DNA of 9,191 bases, taken from the NCBI GenBank assembly GCA_023484675.1, contig JAMDAP010000005.1, positions 1 to 9,191 of the forward strand. Reading direction: 5' to 3'. The position numbers and the translations under genes are program-made. Under the pieces are notes generated by a model. It was not told the origin of the DNA. It worked only from the letters and a program-made list of their open reading frames with translations, and did not search any database. The stretch comes from Bacillota bacterium (GTDB taxonomy: Bacteria; Bacillota_E; Symbiobacteriia; JAMDAP01). This document shows, one piece after another, positions 5,835-9,191 of the stretch; position 1 is the first letter of the stretch; every line of letters begins with the position of its first letter.

Positions 5835-6317
5835 CTATTCCTGGGTTGCCGCCACCTGGCCCTGTCCGGCGTCCTCGCGGTCGGACTCCTCCAGCAACTC
5901 AAGCTGGGCCTTGACCAGCGAGCGCATCTTGGCCCGGTACATCCGGATTTCGCGGCGGGTGGCCTCGAACTCGTCACCGATGCGGCGGACCTTGTTCTGG
6001 GCGGACTGCACGGTCTGCTCGCCCTGGGCCTTGGCCTCGGCCAGGACAAGCTCGGCTTCCTTGCGGGCTGCGGCCTTCACGTCCTCGGCCGTCTTCTGCG
6101 CCACCATCAGGGTGTTGTTCAGCGTCCCCTCCAGGTTGGTGTAGTGCTGCAGCTTGGCCTGGGCCGCTTCCAGCTCCTCGCGGAGGGTGGTGTTTTCGCG
6201 GATGAGCCTCTCGAAGTCCTTCATCACCTCATCCAGAAACTCGTCCACTTCCTCTTCCACGTAGCCGCGGAAGCCCTTCTTGAACTCTTTCTGGTGAATG
6301 TCGAGGGGGGTCAGCAT
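5835..6317 (-). CDS. divIVA: DivIVA cell-division/polarity protein
   Basis: This coiled-coil scaffold binds negatively curved membrane at septa and poles and recruits partners such as Min proteins or cell-wall enzymes. The 160-residue product starts MLTPLDIHQKEFKKGFRGY; the exposed F16-R17 pair in the FKKGFRGY turn corresponds to the membrane-inserting Phe-Arg of Bacillus DivIVA. It is followed by YVEEEVDEFLDEV, the N-terminal domain signature. Residues from about 30 to 145 are a nearly continuous charged coiled coil, and the C-terminus is short and acidic/Gln-rich. GGAGGTG lies 6 nt before ATG 6317. It is the last gene of the cell-division cluster, 36 bp after yggT. YlmH, which lies between ylmG and divIVA in Bacillus, is missing here. 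Confidence 0.95.
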   Translation of the reverse strand: MLTPLDIHQKEFKKGFRGYVEEEVDEFLDEVMKDFERLIRENTTLREELEAAQAKLQHYTNLEGTLNNTLMVAQKTAEDVKAAARKEAELVLAEAKAQGEQTVQSAQNKVRRIGDEFEATRREIRMYRAKMRSLVKAQLELLEESDREDAGQGQVAATQE

Positions 6318-6353
6318 GGGCGCACCTCCAGCAGCATAACGGCGTTAGGGGGT

Positions 6354-6638
6354 TCAAAAGCTCATGCGAAGCAAGAGCCCCATCACCAGGCGCTGCACCA
6401 GCTGCAGCAACAGGATGGCGATAAAGGGCGAAAAATCGAGGCCTCCCGCCAGGGGCAGGGCGCGGCGGATGGGCGCCAACAACGGCTCAGTGAGCTGGTT
6501 CGTCAGGCGGGCCAGGTCGTGGAGGAACGTCCCCCGCATCGGGCGGATCCAGGAAAACATCACCGAGGCCAGTATGAGCAGGTAGTAGATGTTGAAGAAA
6601 TAACCGAGAGCCTTAACCAGGATTACGCCAACGCTCAC
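6354..6638 (-). CDS. ylmG: YggT/YlmG family integral membrane protein
   Basis: A 94-residue protein with two hydrophobic segments: residues about 5-29 (VILVKALGYFFNIYYLLILASVMFSW) and about 70-90 (FSPFIAILLLQLVQRLVMGLLL). Between them lies the family's conserved loop, with W-I-R-P near residue 30 and LTEPLLAPIRRALPLAGGLDFSP-like sequence ('P.L.P.R...P..GG.D.SP'). YggT/YlmG proteins are found from bacteria to chloroplasts and are linked to membrane or division functions, but no biochemical activity is established. GTG 6638 is chosen because AGGAGGT (6650-6656) lies 11 nt upstream and overlaps the sepF stop codon (TAGGAGGT), implying close coupling to sepF. Confidence 0.92.
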   Translation of the reverse strand: MSVGVILVKALGYFFNIYYLLILASVMFSWIRPMRGTFLHDLARLTNQLTEPLLAPIRRALPLAGGLDFSPFIAILLLQLVQRLVMGLLLRMSF

Positions 6639-6654
6639 CGGATGCGGGCACCTC

Positions 6655-7275
6655 CTATTTGTTCCAAATGCCGAGTCCCCGTTCGCCCTGGGTCTCCATA
6701 TCCCGGCCGATACCCGCCGGCACGTTCAGGCCGGACTTGCGGTCGGGGAGGTCCTTGCCCTGACCGAGGAAGCTGCCAGGGGGCTTCTTGCCACTGCCAC
6801 TGCCACTGCCGCCGCCGGCGGCGGCCGGCTCGTCGGCGCCCGTCTTGGAGCGACGCATTAACGAGATATCAACGTTGGAGGGAGCGAAGAAGAAGATGCC
6901 GTTGCTGATGCGCTGCATTTCCCCACCCAGGGCGTAGATGCAGCCGGAGAGGAAATTGAGGATGCGCTGGGCTTGCTCCTTGTCCGTGACCTCAAGGTTC
7001 AGAATGATGGGGCGCCGGCTCTTAAGATGGTCGGCGATGCTCTGAACCTCTTCGAAGGAGCGCGGTTCCACGACCACGACCTTGACCTGCTTCTGGCCGG
7101 GCAGGCTGACCAGGGTCCCGCGCTTCTTGCCGCCGTGGGGCAGGTCTTCAACCCACTCCTCGACAACCTGATCGTGGGCCGGGGCGGGCGACGGAAGCGG
7201 CCGTTCCTCTTCCTCCACCTCTTCCATCTCGAACCCGATTAGCCCGAGCAGTTTGTCCCAGAACCTTTTGGCCAT
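6655..7275 (-). CDS. sepF: SepF cell-division protein
   Basis: SepF binds FtsZ and tethers it to the membrane during septum formation. The start MAKRFWDKLLGLIGF is the amphipathic membrane-binding helix of the family. An acidic linker follows (about 17-45), then the SepF core (about 50-135), including VVVVEPRSFEEVQSIADHLK, the ILNLE strand, and ILNFLSGCIYALGGEMQRIS followed by GIFFFAPSNVDI. The C-terminal ~65 residues are unusual: a Gly/Ser-rich run (GGGSGSGSGKK) and a polar tail absent from Bacillus SepF (about 150 residues against 206 here). I choose ATG 7275 because AAGGAGGAGC (7281-7290) lies just upstream and homologues begin at MA(K/R); an upstream GTG at 7326 would add 17 non-conserved residues. 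Confidence 0.95.
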   Translation of the reverse strand: MAKRFWDKLLGLIGFEMEEVEEEERPLPSPAPAHDQVVEEWVEDLPHGGKKRGTLVSLPGQKQVKVVVVEPRSFEEVQSIADHLKSRRPIILNLEVTDKEQAQRILNFLSGCIYALGGEMQRISNGIFFFAPSNVDISLMRRSKTGADEPAAAGGGSGSGSGKKPPGSFLGQGKDLPDRKSGLNVPAGIGRDMETQGERGLGIWNK

Positions 7276-7280
7276 CGAAT

Positions 7281-7290
7281 GCTCCTCCTT
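7281..7290 (-). promoter_or_regulatory. Ribosome binding site of sepF; decides the start
   Basis: AAGGAGGAGC on the minus strand with 5 nt to ATG 7275. It excludes the longer frame that begins upstream at 7326. Confidence 0.8.
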
Positions 7291-7335
7291 GATCTTGCCC
7301 GGTTCCGGCCCCTGGCAGGACCCCACCCGCCCTGC

Positions 7336-8043
7336 CTAGGTCTGAGGCTTCGCCCCCACTCGCTCACCAAACAACGCCGTGCCGAGGCGAACCATGGTGG
7401 CCCCCTCTTCAATCGCCACTTCGAAATCCCCGGACATGCCCATGGACAGGTGCTCCATGCGCACGCCGTCCACGGCCAGTTGGCGCAGCTCCCCGGCCAT
7501 CTGGGCCAGGCGGCGGAAAACCAGCCGCACCTCCTCCGGATCGGGCACCAGCGGTGCGATGGTCATCAGGCCGCGAACCTCCAGCCCGTCCAGCCGGGCC
7601 GCCAGGCGCACCAGGGAAACCAGGTTGTCCGGGTCGACGCCGGACTTGCTCGCCTCCCGAGCCACGTTGACCTGGACCAGCACCGGCAGCCGGCGTCCTT
7701 CCGCAAGGGCGCGGCGGTGAAGTTCCTCCGCCAGGTCGGGCCTGTCCAACGAATGCACCCAGTCAAATAGCTGCACCGCCTGCTTGGCCTTGTTGGTCTG
7801 CAGGTGGCCGATCAGGTGCCACGCCGCATCCCCTGCCACCAGGGGCTTTTTGGCCTTGGCCTCCTGCACCCGGTTTTCCCCCAGGTGGCGGATACCGCTG
7901 GCGACCGCCTCCTGCACACGCTCCGCCGGCAGCGTCTTGGTGACCGCAACCAGCGTGATGGTCTCGGGATCCCGGCCGGCACGCAGAGCAGCCTGACGCA
8001 TTCTCTCTTGCACTGCAGCTACATGAACATGCACATTCGACAT
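7336..8043 (-). CDS. yggS: YggS/YlmE/PLPBP family pyridoxal 5'-phosphate-binding protein
   Basis: This is the PLP homeostasis protein of the alanine-racemase-N fold, single-domain and without known catalysis. The 235-residue length is normal. The PLP lysine is K36 in LVAVTKT. Other hallmarks are GENRVQEAKAK, WHLIGHLQTNKAKQAV, VNVAREASKSGV, RGLMTIAPL and, near the C-terminus, LSMGMSGDFEVAI followed by EEGATMVRLGTALFG. ATG 8043 is preceded by AGGAGGGA about 12 nt upstream, a somewhat long spacing. It lies 33 bp downstream of the HlyD-like gene and 60 bp upstream of sepF. The ylmE-sepF-ylmG-divIVA order is the classic Firmicutes arrangement, and I would use ylmE as the Bacillus name. Confidence 0.96.
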   Translation of the reverse strand: MSNVHVHVAAVQERMRQAALRAGRDPETITLVAVTKTLPAERVQEAVASGIRHLGENRVQEAKAKKPLVAGDAAWHLIGHLQTNKAKQAVQLFDWVHSLDRPDLAEELHRRALAEGRRLPVLVQVNVAREASKSGVDPDNLVSLVRLAARLDGLEVRGLMTIAPLVPDPEEVRLVFRRLAQMAGELRQLAVDGVRMEHLSMGMSGDFEVAIEEGATMVRLGTALFGERVGAKPQT

Positions 8044-8076
8044 TTCGGGGTCCGTTCCCTCCTGATTTTGGCTCCA

Positions 8077-9191
8077 CTACCGAATTTTGCGCTGCCGCCC
8101 GAGGGGCGCCAGCACAACCCCGGCTCGCACTCCGGAAACTACCGCCCAGGTCCCATCGGTGGCCTCCACCTCGACAGGGACCCACCGCGCTCTGCCCCCG
8201 TCCGCCGCGTACACCCCGAGGCCGGACCCGGTGCCTGGATCAGCCGTCAGGGCCGTCACCGGCACCCGCGGGCCCTGCGCCGTCTTGACCAGCACCGAAG
8301 CCTCCAAAACCCGCTTCAAAGCGAGCTTTCCCCCCAGCAGGGACTGCAGGCGAACGAACACGGCACGTCTGCCTCCCGGCTCTGCGGGCCCGAGGAAGAG
8401 GAGCTGGCCGGCGAGCTCCTCCGGCGGCGAGCCGCTCGGGTCGGTCAGTTTCAGGCGCACTTCCCGGCGCCGCGCCAAACCCTCCGCCTGTGGCTCGGTC
8501 AGTCGGAAGGCCAGTACCGCGTACTCGGGGTCGACCACCTTGAACAGGGGCTGACCCGCCAGGACCCGGTCCGTCGCCGGCGGCACCATTTCGGGAGGGT
8601 GCTCCGTCAACGAAACATCGACCTCGGTCAGCCGGTCAGGGCGCAGAGCCGGCTCCAGGCCATCCACCTGGTAGAAGACCAGTCCGCCCTTGGCCGCGGT
8701 CAGCCGGACCACGGCCTCGCTTCCGAGGGACCCGACGCGGGCCTGCTGGCTGAGCAGTTCCGCCCGCTGCTGCTCTAGCCGGGAAAGGGCCTCCCTTGCC
8801 GCCGCCAACTTGCCCGAGGCCTGGTCCAGGCTGGCCCAGGCCTGCTGCATCCCCTTCTCGTCGGCGAGCGCGGCGGCCTGGCGCAGGTTGCCCAGGCTCT
8901 CCTGCACTGCCGCCTGAAGTTCAGCGGTCCGCTGCAAGGCCAACCGGCGCTCCCCTTCCTTCTCCTTCTGGAAGTGATCCCAGGCTTCCTTCACGCCCTC
9001 CGCCCGGGAAGCCAGAGACACCTGCGCCTCGGGATTGACCAACTCCACCACGGCGGCACCGGCGGTCACCTGCTGGCCTTCGCCGGTCAGGCGCAGCAGC
9101 CGGCCGGAGATGGGCGCCACCTCGACCTGCTCCCGTCGAATGACCAGGGCCCGCACGGGCACCGACTCCTCGACGGTGCCCCAACTCACCT
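8077..9191 (-). CDS. HlyD-like adaptor/efflux-type protein, N-terminus outside the window
   Basis: The frame is open to the right edge, so the 5' end is cut; 371 codons are visible, ending GRQRKIR-TAG. There is a lipoyl/barrel-sandwich half-motif near the visible start (VEVAPISGRLLRLTGEGQQV, about 22-41), then a long alpha-helical region (about 58-150, Ala/Glu/Gln-rich, for example AAREALSRLEQQRAELLSQQ). The second half-motif follows (KGGLVFYQVDG, about 168-178), and then beta-rich domains. The GTG at 9189 lies inside the frame and is unlikely to be the true start, because these proteins begin with a TM anchor that is not seen here. HlyD-like genes just upstream of yggS-sepF recur, as I recall, in some Clostridia-type genomes, where they lack a neighbouring transporter; a role in envelope or division functions is inferred. 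No ATPase or permease partner is adjacent within the window. Confidence 0.85.
   Translation of the reverse strand, partial: VSWGTVEESVPVRALVIRREQVEVAPISGRLLRLTGEGQQVTAGAAVVELVNPEAQVSLASRAEGVKEAWDHFQKEKEGERRLALQRTAELQAAVQESLGNLRQAAALADEKGMQQAWASLDQASGKLAAAREALSRLEQQRAELLSQQARVGSLGSEAVVRLTAAKGGLVFYQVDGLEPALRPDRLTEVDVSLTEHPPEMVPPATDRVLAGQPLFKVVDPEYAVLAFRLTEPQAEGLARRREVRLKLTDPSGSPPEELAGQLLFLGPAEPGGRRAVFVRLQSLLGGKLALKRVLEASVLVKTAQGPRVPVTALTADPGTGSGLGVYAADGGRARWVPVEVEATDGTWAVVSGVRAGVVLAPLGRQRKIR

Overview
The window looks like chromosomal DNA of a GC-rich (roughly two-thirds G+C by eye), Gram-positive-type bacterium of the Firmicutes. The main evidence is a minus-strand cluster that matches the ylm/divIVA cell-division neighbourhood of Firmicutes: a HlyD-like adaptor (5' end outside the window), a YggS/YlmE PLP-binding protein, SepF, a YggT/YlmG membrane protein and DivIVA. 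Frequent GTG and TTG starts, strong AGGAGG-type ribosome binding sites and compact spacing fit a GC-rich thermophile-type lineage such as Symbiobacterium or its relatives. That lineage call is inference; the sequence alone does not settle the genus.

Layout. (1) Positions 1-1337, plus strand: a decaying island. The 3' part of a transposase-like N-terminal domain runs into a 5'-truncated multi-TM ABC permease remnant. An ABC ATPase follows that keeps Walker A, the signature motif and the H-loop but has lost the whole Walker B/D-loop segment. (2) Positions 1338-1437: a short convergent gap with a 15-bp tandem repeat that copies the end of the neighbouring permease gene, stop codon included. (3) Positions 1438-5461, minus strand: a MacAB/YknXYZ-type export operon in the order ATPase, membrane-fusion adaptor, FtsX/MacB-type permease. 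Both internal junctions are stop/start overlaps or nearly so. The adaptor carries two lipoyl/hairpin modules in one chain. The permease has an N-terminal extension of eight heptapeptide repeats and a low-complexity linker in its extracytoplasmic domain. (4) Positions 5462-5834: a 373-bp intergenic region with several palindromes, a possible minus-strand promoter and, on the plus strand, a strong RBS with an 8-codon ORF followed directly by a terminator-like hairpin. (5) Positions 5835-9191, minus strand: divIVA, yggT/ylmG, sepF, yggS/ylmE and the HlyD-like gene, transcribed from the HlyD-like gene toward divIVA.

How the genes work together. SepF, YggT and DivIVA act at the membrane in septum formation and polar or septal organisation, and YggS handles PLP homeostasis; they form one tight operon here. 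The downstream export operon is an independent system. By analogy with MacAB and Bacillus YknXYZ, ATP hydrolysis at the membrane would drive an FtsX-fold permease together with its adaptor to move peptides or small amphiphiles from the outer membrane leaflet or cell-wall space. The plus-strand transporter remnant at the left edge is probably non-functional. I found no CRISPR array, tRNA, rRNA or intact mobile element.
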